Shown here: positions 12,601 through 27,600 of the stretch, one piece after another
Numbering within the stretch: the stretch's first letter is position 1
Layout: each line of letters begins with the position of its first letter
From: Triops longicaudatus
Taxonomy: Eukaryota; Arthropoda; Branchiopoda; Notostraca; Triopsidae
Length of the DNA: 64,000 nucleotides
Reading direction: 5' to 3'
Assembly (NCBI GenBank): GCA_022885665.1
Contig: JAGQDJ010000119.1
Location: 105,654 to 169,653 of the forward strand
The notes under the pieces: generated by a model
Databases searched by the model: none
What the model saw: the letters and a program-made list of their open reading frames with translations, nothing else
Told to the model about the DNA's origin: nothing
Position numbers and translations under genes: made by a program

Positions 12601-15600
12601 TAGGCTGGCTGGAAGCCATGGAACGATCAGTAGGCAGTGATCATACGAATTGGCTGTCTCTGGCTGAAATTCGATCCCGAATGCTCAAACACAAAGTATT
12701 TTTTTTTTTATTTTCGTTAGTACTGTGGATTTACTAACAAAACCAACCGTGTTACGTTTTTGCTAGACATCCTTGCAAGACGCTCTGTCGCACAAACGCG
12801 TAGTGGAAGCTTTGAAAGAGCGCGCACAGTCACTGGCTCCCGGAACCGACGGCCAGCAAGTGGCAGAAACCATTGCATGCATTACTCAACGCTACGAAGC
12901 TTTGTGTGGAAACCTGCAATCAATCATCAGCAATTTGGAGTGGCTTTTACAACACTTGCAGCAACATCACGATCTAGTAAAAGCTCATCAGGACTGGCAG
13001 CAGCAGAAATGGAATGCCTTGAACGTCTACACCGGTAAGATAACGGAACTTCAGCCGTAGGCCATAGATGTTGAGTTTACTCGTAAAACTTTCTTTATTA
13101 ACAGACTACGGAGGCAACAAACATGCTTTGAAGTCTCGAAGAGCCAAGCTGGACGAGTTGATCACCAACAAATCTGAAGGTGACGCTAACTTGGTGGGTC
13201 TGACCAATCATGTCGCCAAGGTGCAGGACCGTATGCCTGCCCGAGCGAAAGAAGCATTAGAACATGAAATCGCCAATTTGAAGTGCGTCATTTTCTCCTA
13301 AAATAAAGTGCAGAATAATAATGTAAGGTTTTCTGTTAATGTCGTCTAGATTCGATTTTGATAAGTATTGTGTGACCTTGGCTGACGTTCGCCACGGCAT
13401 TGAGGAGCGTTTGTCTCAATGGATCGAATATGAAAGCACTTTTGATCGCCTGCTTAATTGGTTAAATGAAACTGAAACTGCCCTTAAAGACTACACCCCG
13501 CGTGCCACTCTTGAACAAAAGCAAGAACAACTTGAGAAATACCAGGTAGGACCCCCTCATTAGCGTTTGTGTCCGTCCCATACTCGGTCTCATGTTCTAT
13601 TTCGATGTTCACCTCTCATGAAACAGTGCCTTTGAAAACAACATCAAGTCCGGTTTTTCTTGTCAATTGACGCTAGTCAGTCCATAGTTGCATGTTCGAA
13701 GTTTTTGTTTTTGTTGATTTTCTCCTATTTGTCACTGTTTTGTGGAATTAATAGTTGGAAGCGAAACAAAATGCACTCTCCGAACGAATGGAGAATTTAA
13801 AGACAAAGTCTTAAAAAAACTGTGTTCTATTTTCGTAGCTGTATTATCTATCTTAGTAGTTATGTTGTTATGTACTTGTGCCCTCGCAGGAGATTCCTCG
13901 ATTGATCGAGTCGCATAGTAGAGCAGTACAGGAGTTTTTAGCGCTTGCAGATCAACTGGAGCAAGTAAGGAACGAGATGTCGAAACTTTGATCAGAATTC
14001 GCTTTGATCTTTGTCTGGCCGGTTTGGCTCTGTTGCTTTCATTTGGGCTTCTTGGATGGATTTTGGGGAAAAAAAGACATTTGTATAACGCTTAGTTGGG
14101 AAATAAGTTCCCACTGCTTTTGCGCTCTTCTTTTAACACTTCCATTGGCTCGCTTGTGTCCCCCCTTTGTTCGACTCCTGCTGCTGACACCACATACACG
14201 CACAAACACACATTGGCTTTCCTAACTTGAATGATTTTTGAACACGAAGGAATTCAGAATATGCGGGAATGCACTTGTGACATACTCGTTGTGCGTAAAA
14301 ACTGACCTTTTGCTTTCCTGTGCCTTGGGGGGCAATCGAATCGATAGGCGGGTCTGAACACCTATCAGTAATATTTGTACCTTTCTAGGCAATAATGTTC
14401 AGCTTGAAACAAAACGAGGCTGAAATGGACAAAATGAGTGACGATTCTTCCGATATGATTCACCTCAGCGGGGATACGCGAGTCTCGGTGAATGTCCAGC
14501 AAGTGACTTCACGCTTTCAGTCCGTCCAAGTGACGGCCAAGGTATTTCAATACAAGGGTCGATGCGTGATGGGTCTGTAATGTCAAAATATCGCTATAGG
14601 AGATTTTGAAGAAATGCGAACAGGCTGTAAGCGACCATAAAGCATACTTGGAAAAATATAACGCTTGCTCATCGTGGATCAGCGAGGCACAAGGCAAATT
14701 TAAAGCTGTTGGCGATACCACAGGCGATGAAACGACTATAGCTGACAAACTAGGCGTCTTGAAAGACCTTAAGGGGGCTTACCAACACGGTTTGTCGCTG
14801 TATAATGGGGCGCAGGAGTTTGCCGAGAAGATGTACCCTACCACAGCACCAGATGGCAAGGAAACTGTACGTTTGCAACTCCAGGAGTTGCAAACCTTCC
14901 TGGAAACGCTGTATGACAATGTTACCGAAGCTGAGCGGGAAATGCAGATCAAACTCGATCGCTGCACAGATTACGAGTCGGCCAGAGAGCAGCTTTGTAA
15001 TTGGCTCCGTGACGTCGAAGGGCAGTTGCCGGCCGACATCGAGCTTAATGCCACTTTAGATGAAAAACGGGCACAGTTGGCCACTTATCGCACGCTTTTG
15101 CAGGACGTCCTAGGACACCAGCAAGCAATTTTAGATTGTCGTGACCGAGCTGCGCAGTTACCAGAAGGCACCGAAACCCGCCGAGAGCAGATTGAGCAGC
15201 TTTTGGAATCGATGACTCAAAAGCACCAAACTATCTTAAAACGCGCGCAGGTAAACTTGAGTAATTCAATCCGTGAGGACTGAAACAGTTTTTTATTTTT
15301 AGTCCTTTGTCGAGCGATATGAGGCCATTGTTAGTGACCATCAGCATTACACCAAGGCTGTTATGGATGGCTTAGAATGGTTGGATGCAACACAAAGCGC
15401 GGTTGAACTGTGGGGAGATGCTCAATCAGAACGTATTACTTTACACGCCAATCTAGAAAGATTGAAAGTACGTACAATGGTTATTGTATTAGGTGTAATT
15501 AGTTAACGTGACTCATTTGATACAGAATTTGCAACTGAGCTTGCCGGAGGAAGAACCCAGGCTATTACAAATCAAAATCGTAGGTGAAAAGGTTATTCCA

Positions 15601-18600
15601 GGTACTAGCGAAGCTGGCCAAGACAATATCCGCTCCCAGATAGATTCCTCTCAGCAGGAGTGGCAAGGACTCCTTTTGGCGATCCAGTACGCTAATCGCT
15701 ATATTTTGTTGTGTTAAAATTCATTTAATAATTTACTTTTCTGAAAAGATCAACCATTGAATCCCTGGAATCGAAACTACAGCAATGGAATGAGTATGAG
15801 AACTTGAAAGAAAATTGTTCTTCGTGGTTGAAGCAAACGGATACTCGCTTGCACGCGGTGGATTTGAGGGCCACACGGGAAGAAAAGCAACAGGTTCTAG
15901 AAACGTTGAAGAACTTGCAAGGTGAAGTACGCGCCAAGGAGCTGGAAATGGACGCTCTGACCGAACGAGCCCAGCAGCTGCATCGTGGCTTGCATAGCCG
16001 GTCATCGCAAGTGTCGGAGTTGGGCACGAAGTACCAGCAAGTCAACGTGCGAGTTAAGGAACTGGTGGCCAAGTGGCAGCAATACGTTCAAAGCCACCAA
16101 GAATTTGACCATAAGTTTTCCGAATGCGGACGCTGGCTGGAAGACGTGTCATCTAAAATCACGTACTGCACTGACTTGAGTGCGACTTCCCAACAAGATT
16201 TGGAAAATAAACTTGCTACTATTCAGGTAAACAATCTTTGAAAAATATTACACCAGATTTATAAGCGAAGTGTCACAATATAGTTTACTTTAGTGTGAAT
16301 TCAATTGAGTTGTTTCGAATTACACGTCTTATGAAGTTTTTTATTTTTTTATTTTTTCTTGCGCAGGACTTGCTCATGTATAAGGAAGAAGGATTTGCAA
16401 AAATTCAAGCGACCGTCGAGCTGGCGCAAGTAGTCCTAGCGAACACCGCTCCGGCTGGCCACGAAGAGATTAACAACGCGTTAGCGAAGTTGCAAGGAGA
16501 TTGGAGTGTATTGGCTTCGAAGATGGTGGAAACCAAGGTATTTATACATATTTCTTGCAAAAAATGCAAAATCTATTCGTTTCTGTTTGTAGTCCAACTT
16601 AGATGACACCATTCAAAAATGGGCCGGGTTCCTGGAACAAATTCATCAGCTGAATCGCACAGTTGACTACGTTGAAAATGCGTACAAGGAGACTGCGGAT
16701 TTCGTGTCTACAATGGCTGATAAACGCACCCAATTAGAACGTTTGAAGGTAGCTACGCGTAAACGAGGCTAAAAGATTTGTGGTCTAAAAAACAGTATTG
16801 GTTACAGAGCCTTGAAGAAAAGGTCAAACACGAAAAAGTGGAGGTAGAAAGCTTGAAAGCTAAAGCAGCCGAAATGCTCGCAAGTGGCCAACAAAGTCAA
16901 GCTGCATCTCAAGCACAGCAAATTTTACAAAAATGGGAATCCTTGGTGGATAAAGTGAAAAATTTGCGCAACAAACGTGAAGAACAGTATGCGGATCACC
17001 GAGGGTACAAAGAAGCCCATGATGAGCTTATTGCCTGGTTAAACCGTGCACGGGAGAAAGTACCAAGCATGAAACAACGTCCACTTGGAGATCGTTTGGC
17101 GATTGAAACGGCCGTCTCCGCATTAAATGTAAGTTGCCACAAACATTCGATATAGGTTCCCGTAATCCCAATTTTCCTTTTTTTATCATTCCTCTTCCAC
17201 AAGGGCTTGCTAAACAAGAAAGCTCAAGGAGAGCTTAAAGTAGAGGAATTGCAGAGAACCAGTCAAGTTGTCTTGGCTTCAACGTCTCCTGCTGGACAAG
17301 AAAGTATCCGTAATGACGTCAAAGCTTTGCAAGAAAGTTTCGAATCCCTTTTCAAAGGTACTTGTAGCGTAATAGTGAAAAGCAAATTAATCTAAAATAT
17401 GCATTTTTGCCTTTCGTGTCCTAAATACGACAGATGTACAAGTACAGAAGGATCAACTTGAAATTACAATGACCCAGTGGCGCGAGTTCAAAGAAGAGAA
17501 CGAACGGTTGAATGAGTGGCTGCAACAAATTGAAATCGAACTCAAGGCTCAGAAGAACGCGTTACTGTCAAGTCTCGAAGAAAAGGAAAAACAAACCAAA
17601 ACTGTACAGGTAAATAAACTTTTCAGTAGCCAAATGCCTTGTGTGCATAAAAAGTAACGGAACTTTTATTACTTTCCGAAATTTGCGTAATTTAGTCATT
17701 GAAGCTAAATCTTATGTATCTGTATTCCGCTAAATTATTAGGGATTGGTTGACCGGCTGGACAAGGGAGCTGCACAAGTTGAACAGTTCAACATCATGGC
17801 GACGGGTTTGCTGTCTTCTCATTTGGACACTTACGTAAGCAATCAGCTGCGTCATTTGAATTCACGCTACCAAGTGCAGATTAACATGGCCAAAGACGTA
17901 CAAAAGAAAGTAGAAACCAATGTGGAGCAGCATCGTAGCTGCGAAACGAACTTCAAAGCTGCTAGGAAATGGATTGAAGATGCGCGGGAGATTGTACGCG
18001 CTTGCAGTAGCGCCTCGGCAGATAACAGCCGAGACTTCTTACAGGCCCGTTTGGAAGATATTCAGAATCTGCTGAAAAAGCAAGAAGAGGGACAAAGCCT
18101 GGTACACAACGCCGTCAGTCTGGGTGACAAAGTCATGCGCAATACGCGTTCGGATGGTCGCGAAAGCTTGCAAAACGAATTACGCGACCTCCAGAGCGAT
18201 TGGGATCGCCTGAGCCGCAAGATGGCCAATGCCAAAGTCTCACTGGAGAGTCTCTTGCTTCAATGGGCCGACTATTCGTCTTCTTACTCTCATCTTAAGC
18301 AATGGATCAGTGAAAGAGAAGCGAAACTCCAGCAAGTCTGCGAGCAGAAACCAACCTTAGCGCGTAAGACGCTTACCCCTGGCATCCGTACTCTCAGTTT
18401 AGGCGAGAGACGCGCAACCCTGCGTCGCACCAACAGCATTGTCCAAGACATCGTGTCCTTCGAGCCAATGATCGAATCCGTGACCTCCAAAGCGGAGGAT
18501 CTGCAACAATCCAGTCCTGCTTCGGAAATTTCAACGAAGTACCAAACACTCAGTCGCCAAGCCCACGAGATCTACGCCAAACAGAAAGAAGTCATGGATC

Positions 18601-21600
18601 TGCACCAGAGCTTCATGGATGCTGGAAACGAGTTCATGCAGTGGCTTCGCTCAGCGAAAGAAGTTCTTAGCAAGCTCTCCGAGCCTACCGGAGACAAGGA
18701 TTCACTTAATAGTAAAATATCTCAGCTTAAGGTAAGACAAATCTGTCATATTTTTTTAAAAACCTGTTATTGTTAAAATCGCATGCCAAAAAAAAAAATA
18801 AATAAAAATTCTTATGCATGTTGATTATTACGAAAAATAAATAGAAATTATACGCAGAAAAAGAAAAATCAACATAAAGAATAATAAACTAATTAAAGGG
18901 GAATTAAAATAAGCGTTGCGAATAGGAAAAAATAAGTATTGCCAATTTTTCTATTTGAAACAGTTAATGCTAGCTGGCAAGGATGAAGGCCAACAGAAGC
19001 TCGAGCAAGCCCTAGCCAAGGGCGAAGCAGCGTGCAAAGAAGCTGACGAGGAAGACCGAGACATTGTAGAAGAAGAGGTCGCGCTGTTGCAAGAGGAATT
19101 TGACAACTACAGTGATTCCCTCATCAAGCTTAAAGACCTGCTTGAAGTGGGCATTGTCAAATGGACGGAATACGAGGATCAGTACCAGGACGCTGTGGAC
19201 TGGCTGAACCAGACCGAACTCACCGTTCAGTCTTTCAACCGTCCTTACGACAATATTAGCGAGAAACGCAACGGTTTAGAACAGTTCCAATCCCATTTGC
19301 AAGCAGTTTTCGACTGGCAGAAAGATCTGGATCGACTGAACATGCGAGCGCAAGACTTGTTGCAAACTTGCGCGGACTCGCGTGTGTCGAATGCTGTGAC
19401 GACCATCACCACTAAATACAACACACTCATGTCGTTAGCCAAGGAAGTCATGCGCAAACTGGAAGTTCACTTCCAAGAACATCAACAATTCAGTGGCTTC
19501 CAACAAGAATGTCAGGACTGGATTGAGAATACCAGAGAGAAGCTCAATGAAGTCTGTGACCCAAGCGGAAGCCTGCCGGAGCTCAAGAGCAAGTTGCAAC
19601 AAGTTAAAACTATCCGCCAATCCATTGAACAGGGCCAGAATAAACTTAGGTAAGATTGAGTACTTCGGTAGTTTAACTTAAGCGAGGAGGAAAAATGGTA
19701 TATGAAACTTAAGAATAAAAACTAAAAGAAACAAAACCGAAAGAAAAGTCTTTAAATGTAGATGAATATACAAAAACTTTCGGACTTTCTTTTAGGTATA
19801 TGCTGGAGTTGAAAGAACGAGTTATACTGAATACAGAACAGAGCGGAGCTACCCAAATCCAGGAGGACGCCGACAACGTGCGCGCTGATTTCGACAAGCT
19901 TGTCAACGACGTACAATCGGCACGCCAAAACTTAACGGCACGTATTGCCCAACTGGAGGATATTGACAAGGTAATTGTCAGCTATGCTTCCTTTTGTTAC
20001 TATATTTGTACTTTTGTGCATAGACGCACCAAATCTTGGTGGATTGGATGCAAGAGATTTCCATGAAGATTCGGTCCGAAGACCTCGAGTCTACACCACT
20101 GTTGACGGATTTGAGCGAGAAGAAGTCAACTCTGGAGAAATATCGCACTTTGCTCAAGGACGTCCAATCGCACAGCGAGCTCGTTCAGAAGCTGACCGAC
20201 AAACTTGCTGCCAATACGGACCTGGCTAGCGAAGAGTATGACTGCAACATAGAACGCTATGCGGCTCTCAAAACGGGCATCACGCAAACTATCAAGGTAA
20301 GCGGCAATATTTAATTTCAAAATCTTTACTTTATTTTTTATTTTATTAGTTATTCCTTCATTTACTCATCTTTTGATATTGTAATGTTATTTACTTAAGT
20401 AATTGTTTATTCCCTTTTATTCCGTAGAATTTAGAGGGTTGCGTTCAGGAACACGAAGATTTCCGTAATGCCTACCTCGAAGCGGCAGACTGGGTTCGTA
20501 AAGCCCGTATTGATGCCCAGCAATACGGCGATTCCCATGGCGAAAAGGGTACCGTTGAGGAAAAGCGTAACAAACATTCCGAACTGATGGCCTCATTCCC
20601 TGAGGGTAACACGCTACTCGAGAAAACTGAAGCTCTCAGCGAAATAGTTTTGTCGACCACTAGCCCCGAAGGGCAAGAAATCATCAAACAAGAGTTATCA
20701 CAGTTGAAGTCAGAGTTCGGATGCTTGCGTAATTCCACCGAAGAAACGCAACAAACCTTGTCGCGTTGCCTGGACGCCTGGAACGACTACCAAACCGCGT
20801 ATGATACCATGAAACTGTGGCTAGACAACTTCCAAGGACAGATTGAACAAGAAGTGGCAGATGAAGAAAAATCTTCTTCCAAATTCCCGCGTTGCAGGGT
20901 AAAGTTTCCTCCTACTAATATTATCACGTTTTACACGCAAGCACTTGAAAATTAATTCATGTTTCTTATACAACAGGCTCTCTTGAGCGAAGCTAATGGC
21001 CAAAAGGGCTTAATGGAGGACATTAATGACAAATGCGAGCTTTTAATGGAACTAAGCGCTTGCAGTCGTGTTCGCGACGAAACCGTTCAGCTCCAATCCA
21101 ACTATGCCGCATTGCTGGCTTCCATCCATGGACTCATGTCGCGTCTCGAAAAGACCTTGACTGACCATACCGAATTTAATAACGCCAAAGAAGCTTTTGC
21201 GGAATGGTTGCACCGAGCGCAGGGTACTGTTCAGGATTGCTCCAGCAATTGTGGCGATGAGAGTGCCGCCAAGGACAAACTAGACCTGGTCAAGGTATGC
21301 TTTTGTTACTCACATACCTGTACAGATATTGAACGAATTTTTTTTTTGTGGCTAGTCTGTGGCTACCCGATTAACCGAGGGTCAGCATCTCATGAAAGTG
21401 ATGATGGAAGCTTACACGAAGGCTTTGAGCACTACACCGGACGAACAGCAAGAAATGTATCGTCAAGAAGTCACTTCGTTACAAGACGCATGGGATCAGT
21501 TGGGAATTGATCTACAAAGCACGCTCTCTCAATTAAAGGTATTGTACCTCATTGTGAAACTTCAAAGATGAACAGTGATTTAATAATCGTGATACTAGGG

Positions 21601-24600
21601 AACGGTAACTCGATGGGAAGAATTTTCGGAGGCTTGTTCGCGTGTTGGCAAATGGGCCACGGAAATGGACGCAAGCTTGAAGGAAGATCCCAATTCACGG
21701 GGCGAAATCGGTGAAATGAAGACCCTCGTCGAGCGCTTTAAGCATATTCAGCAAGAAATCGAGCGTAAAAAGTCCGACTTGGATCATTTGCGGGGCGAGG
21801 CCCAAGAATTGTCCAACTGGGCTGAAAACCAGGACTCTTTAACGGCCGTAGATCAGCTCCAAACTCAATGGGATGAACTCAGTCTCCGTTGCCAGAATGT
21901 GCGCAGCCAACTGGAGAAAGAAGTTCAGGATTCGGCGGCCTATTATTTGGCGCTACAGGATGTCGAGAAATGGTTACTGCAGACTTCCTTCCAGCTTATG
22001 GCCCATAATTCCATGTACATTACCAACCGAGAGCAAACTGAGGAGCAGATTGCTGCCCATAATGTAAGATGGTTTACCAGGTAACCTGATGGTCGTGACT
22101 CTAAACATGTTTCCGATTTCAAACAGACACTGGTGGGAGAGATTTACTCATACCAAGGGACGTTGGACGAAGTTCGCCTCAAGGGCCAATCTCAGATCGC
22201 GCGCTATGTTACAAGCTCCCCTGCCATTAAGACCACCATCGAAGGCCAGCTCCGCAACGTGCAAGAAAGCTACAACTGTCTGTTGCAGACTGCTCTGCAA
22301 GTCAAGGTACTTAAAGGGGATTTTTTCGTTTTGATAGCTAATAGTAATCATACGGTATTTTTTCGGTTTAGCAACGATTGCAAGAGTCTTTGGTTAAATT
22401 CCAAGAGTATGAAAACATTATAGAAAGCATCTTGGCAAACCTGAAAATCTGGGAGCCGGAAATCGTCGAACAGTTGGAAATCCCTGTTCAAACTTTGGAG
22501 AATGCCAAACAGCTGTTGGAAGACAGCAAGGTACGCTTATGTTTTTAACTTTTCGTTTTTTTTTTTTTTTTTTTTTTTTTTTGTAAAACCAATAGGAAAA
22601 ATGTATTTATTAATCATTATAATTATTAACTCTGCTAGGCTACCCATACTAAGTTGCAGATCGAAAAGACACGCCTGTCCGTCGCAGTGCAAGCTTGCGA
22701 AGCAGCGACAGCTTGTATCTCAAGACCAAACACTCCTCAAGACCCTATTCCTCATGCCATTCCCGAACAGGAAGTGGCGGCAAGGACAAAACTAGAAGAT
22801 CTCCTCGAACAGGTATGATCCGCACTTTCTGGGACGAAACTTGTAGATGGTGGATGACTACCAAAAGCATCCCATTAAAGTATCTCATAAAAACTACTAG
22901 TTGTTGCACGAAAGTGAATGTTAAAATAATTTTCACACAGTCAACTATCTCATTTTTTGCCAGTTATCCCACTTAATAAACTTGTAACACTTATAATTGT
23001 TATTTGCATGACTGAATGATGTCTTTGTCATCTCTCGTTCTCTAACCACCAGCACGAACGTCAACTGCACCAGAGTGTTTACGAGCGCTTTGTGACTTTG
23101 AATGATCGAATAGAGTCCGAGCGAATCAGCACGAAACTCGACGAGTGTTCTCATAAGGTATAGTCGTATACGTTCCCATGCATGGAAACCCTTTACTTTC
23201 CAATACCTTCCGGTCTTACACACAAGTTTATTACAATTCCATCCATCTTGTATTCTATTCCGAACACTTCGCGTACCGTTTAGGTTCAAAGCCGCGTTAC
23301 CTACCTGACAGCCACGGTGCACGAACTGGAAGAATTGTTGCGACAGCGGGACGCTATGGCTCAATGGGTTGTCGAGCAACGAGCCTTAGTTTCCGAAATG
23401 GCACAAAGACCAGCCCGCTTACGGCCTGAAGCCGCACAGCTGGAATGTAATCAAGTAAGTCCATTATGTCATGTAGCTTTGTTTACCTTCCAGCATCTAC
23501 TCACCCTATTTTGGCCTGATTCTGCAGATCCAAGATTTGAAGCAAACCGTGTACGAGAAACAAACTCAGCTCGACGAGTTGGAATCCAAGATACTCTGCA
23601 GTGCACCGGATTCCTGGAATGAAACTTCAGATCTGAGAAACGATTTGGCTACTTTGGAGTTAGAAGTCAGTCAAGTTTTAGACCGCAAAACCGACTTGCA
23701 GAGAACAGTGGACGAATACCGAGTGCAGTTACAAGATTGGTACAACTGGCTCGATCAGCTTGTGAAACGCTCGGAAGCTGCGGACCGAGGTCAAGGACTT
23801 GGTGTTCAACAGCGTTTGTCATTGTTGGAACAACTGAACCAGGAGCTTAATGCTAATCGCAGTGATATCAACGAACTGAAATCTAAGGTACGTTTTAAAT
23901 AAGTTGCGAATTTTAAGCATAAATAACGTGATTGCACTCTTTAGGGAGAAGAAGTAAGCCAAATCTTGTGCAGTTTGGACGCCGGTCAAGTCGAAGAGCA
24001 ATTGCGAGCTGCTGAACGCCGGCTGAATGATGCTCAGCGTCGTTTGGCTCGACGATTACACTTGGCAGAAACTGCTCGAGGAGGCTTGGACACAGTCAGC
24101 GCCGACTTGGCAGCTACAAATGAATGGCTGAAGAGCAAAGAAGCTGAGTTGACTCAACCATTAGCTCTTGGTTTCGAGAGTAAACCTTTGGAAGCTCGTT
24201 TACAACAGATTAAGGTATACTTCGCCGGAAAAGCTCATTTGGGTACGTTTTACTATCGAGCTGTTGTATTAGGCCATTTACAAAGAAATCGACGGGGAAG
24301 TTATTGCGCTGGAAAGCCTGGAGCGGAAAATTGCTGGCGTGGTGTCCGACATCGACGATGGAGAACATAGAGCACTGGCCGCTGAATTGAAAGAAATCAA
24401 TGAACTCTACAACGCCTTGTGTGGCACTGTTAAGGAGACCGAAGCCAAAGTCTCGAAAGCGTTGGAAGAACGAGTTGTATTTGAACAGCTGGTAGAAAAG
24501 CTCCGCAAAGGTGTAGGTGACTTGTCGGTTGCATTGGAAAGTTCAGAGCCACCTGCCTTAGCCTCGCAACTTATAGAAAAAGAGATTGACCACTACAAGG

Positions 24601-27600
24601 TAAGTTACTGAGCAAATTTTGGGAACTGGATGCATTAAAAAATGGTTACTTTCGGAAATGAAGAAACTGGAACAAACCGCGAAGGAGCTGGAAGACGGCG
24701 ATTTATCCGAGCTGAAGAAACAGGGCAACGGGTTCTTGAAGCACTGTGACGAAGAAAAGAAAGCGGAACTCTTTGTTATACTGAACGGTAACTCGCAACA
24801 TTCGTTTTTTATTTCATTTCTCTTGTATACAAACTGGTAGAGTACACACGCAGAAAATTAGATTCCATCAGATTATGGAAAAAAGAATGACAACTGGCTT
24901 TCGCCTGTTGACTAGATTATACTTTAAGTCAAATTATTGTAAAATTCCAACCGGATAATTTTGAGGATTTTACTTTGCTTATCGTTCGTGCAATTTACTT
25001 TTTCTAGGAATCTCCAAGAGCGTGGCGGATATTCGCAATGCCTTGCAGCAGAAATTGTCAGGTCTGACCGAGCTTTGTCAACAGCGTCGGGAAATTGAAG
25101 AACAAATGGAGCATTGCCAGCATTACTTACATCAAGCTGATGTCCATCTTCAAGCGGATGTGAGGAACCTGGTCAATCCTGAACTCATAGCCGGCCAATG
25201 TGCAATGGTACTGTTAATTTTCATCGTACTTCAGTTACATCTCAGCTTAGAACCCATTCGCCTATTTTTACTGATATATTTGTTGAAATTCTTTGTTAGT
25301 TTCTTTGTTGAACAATGTAAAGAGCAAAGGAGAGAAGTGGAAACTTTTTAAAAACAAAACGCAATTGAACGCTCGCTTCTCGTTTTTTCTCTTCTCTACT
25401 CCCTTGTTTTTCTTGTTTTCCGCGTGGTATTTTTTCGATAGCTTTATATTATACGTCGAAATCTTTTGAGCCAGCAAAGTCTCCGAAACTGAGGATGAGG
25501 CTGTGTTGTATAGTGCGTGGATTTAAACTGAAAACATTTTAATCTCCTGCTGTGTTTAGTTTGAGCGCCTTTTGCAAGACAGTGAGGGCAATGCTTCCGC
25601 GGTAGTATCCTTGAATGAGGCAGCCCTAGTTATTTTGCCAACACTCAACGAGGCCGACAAAGTGGAATTGCAAGGCAAAGTACAGCGTCTCCAAGACGAA
25701 CAAACCCGAATTGCACTGGCACTTGCAGAGCGCTTGAGAATTTTGCAAGACTCTTTGACGCAACAACGGGACGTCGCCAGCAAACTGGACGAAGTTGCCA
25801 AATTCCTTGAACGAGTGCAACAAGAGTTGCGCGAACTGGGCAAACCTATTAGCATTAATCCAGAAGATGCTCAGCAAGTTCTCAAAGGCTATGAAGTAAG
25901 TTATTATTTGTGATGCTAATAATACAGTATAAGTAACCGAGTGTATTTTGCTCGACATTTAGACATTACTAACGAAAGTACGGGGTTCGAAAGATCACTT
26001 GGAAGACCTACAACGCCGTTGTACTACTCATAGTTCGGAGATTGGTCAACTGATCAAACAGCACGATGACATCAACACGCATATTGACATTCAGATTAGC
26101 AAGCTCCGACAATTGGTGCTATTACGACAACAGTTCCAAAATCTGATGGTGGACATTACTGCTTTCATTACGAAATACGCTAATGTGGTGCCTGATATTG
26201 AAAAGAGCAGTAAGAGTGTGCAAGAAAAGATTCGTCGCTACGACGACGCAATCTTCAAGGTGCAGCGTTGTGAAGCTCAGTTAGCTAGTGCTCAAGACAA
26301 AGCGGATCAAATCATTAGCGAGGGCTCCGTGGCGGACAGGAATTTAGTGACAGAGCAGTTATCCTCCTCGAAACAGCAGGTTACGGCTCTACGTCGTGCT
26401 ATTGAAAGACAACGTGAAGAACACATGCAAACGGCAGCAGAACATCAGCGCTTGACAGCCGATTTGGACAACCTGTTGGACAAAGTCCGCGCTCAAGAAG
26501 TCGTCATTAAAACGCGACCGCTGCTGCAACTGTTGGCCGAAAGCGTGGATGAAGAAAGATCTAGACATAAGGTAAGTTTCACTTTAAAGGCTATCTTAAT
26601 CTGCTTGAGTAAATGTAAAGTGTTTTAAAAAATACTTTTCGATTTGCCAAAAAATATATAATTGCTGCAGAGGAGATCCCATATGCGTAATTACATCTAC
26701 TGAAAAAGACATGCAAGATGCGTCTAGAAAGCAGCGCTATTTCTTTTGTCTCAGATACAATAATTTACTCCAACTAAAAGCTCATACAAAGTCAATGGAA
26801 ATAGGCAGTCACGTAATTAGGTGGACAGAACTCATATTTGTTATCTAATTCAATGAGGTGAGGGAAGTCCATTAATGTGGCATACAATGCACATTGAACC
26901 AATAAGACGCCTGTTTGCCAACTACTCTTTACGGTAGGTAGTTCACAGAATCATATAAGGTACGCATGTGAAATGCCTAAGTAATATGCCAGAAAATTCT
27001 AATGCGGAGGAATAATTAAAGGCGAAATACACTCTGCACTCTATTACTCTTTGATGAGATGAATGCGAGAGACTTTAATAATATCTGTGAGTAAAACCTT
27101 CAAAATCAGCTAAAAAAATAATCCTGAAAAAAGTCGACCTGCCAAAAATAATAATAAAAAATAAAAAAAATATATTTGAGAGCCAAGAAAGGCTAATTCT
27201 ACCATCCCTATGAATACCCTTTGAATGTCGGTCATTCACGAACAGCAGTTAGACATTTTCGCATTAGTCTATTTTTAAAGCGTGCTTACTATGTGATTTT
27301 TGTGCAACACTTTTCTGCTATTTGTCCTCCAGCCAATCGGAACCCGCTTTTACTAGGGCTGAGAAGGCGACTACGATTGGCCGGAAGCCAGAATGGCTTA
27401 ACAACTTGCACAAAAATGACAGTGTAAGTTCATCCCAAATAATTACCAGGCTCATCTGTATGATGTAATATTGGAACGTTTTCCTTGGCAAATGCATACT
27501 CAGAACGTGGTTCAACTTCCCCGTCCATGGTTCAGGATAGCTAGCATAGATGTCGTAACCTTTTCGAAATCAGAGACAGGTGGTGAGATTTCTACAGAAA

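Noticed and set aside
13755..13807. Possible extra exon encoding LEAKQNALSERMENLKTK
   Set aside because: The only donor gives phase 2 and would put a stop in exon 24. Direct joining of exon 23 to exon 24 yields a perfect spectrin motif.
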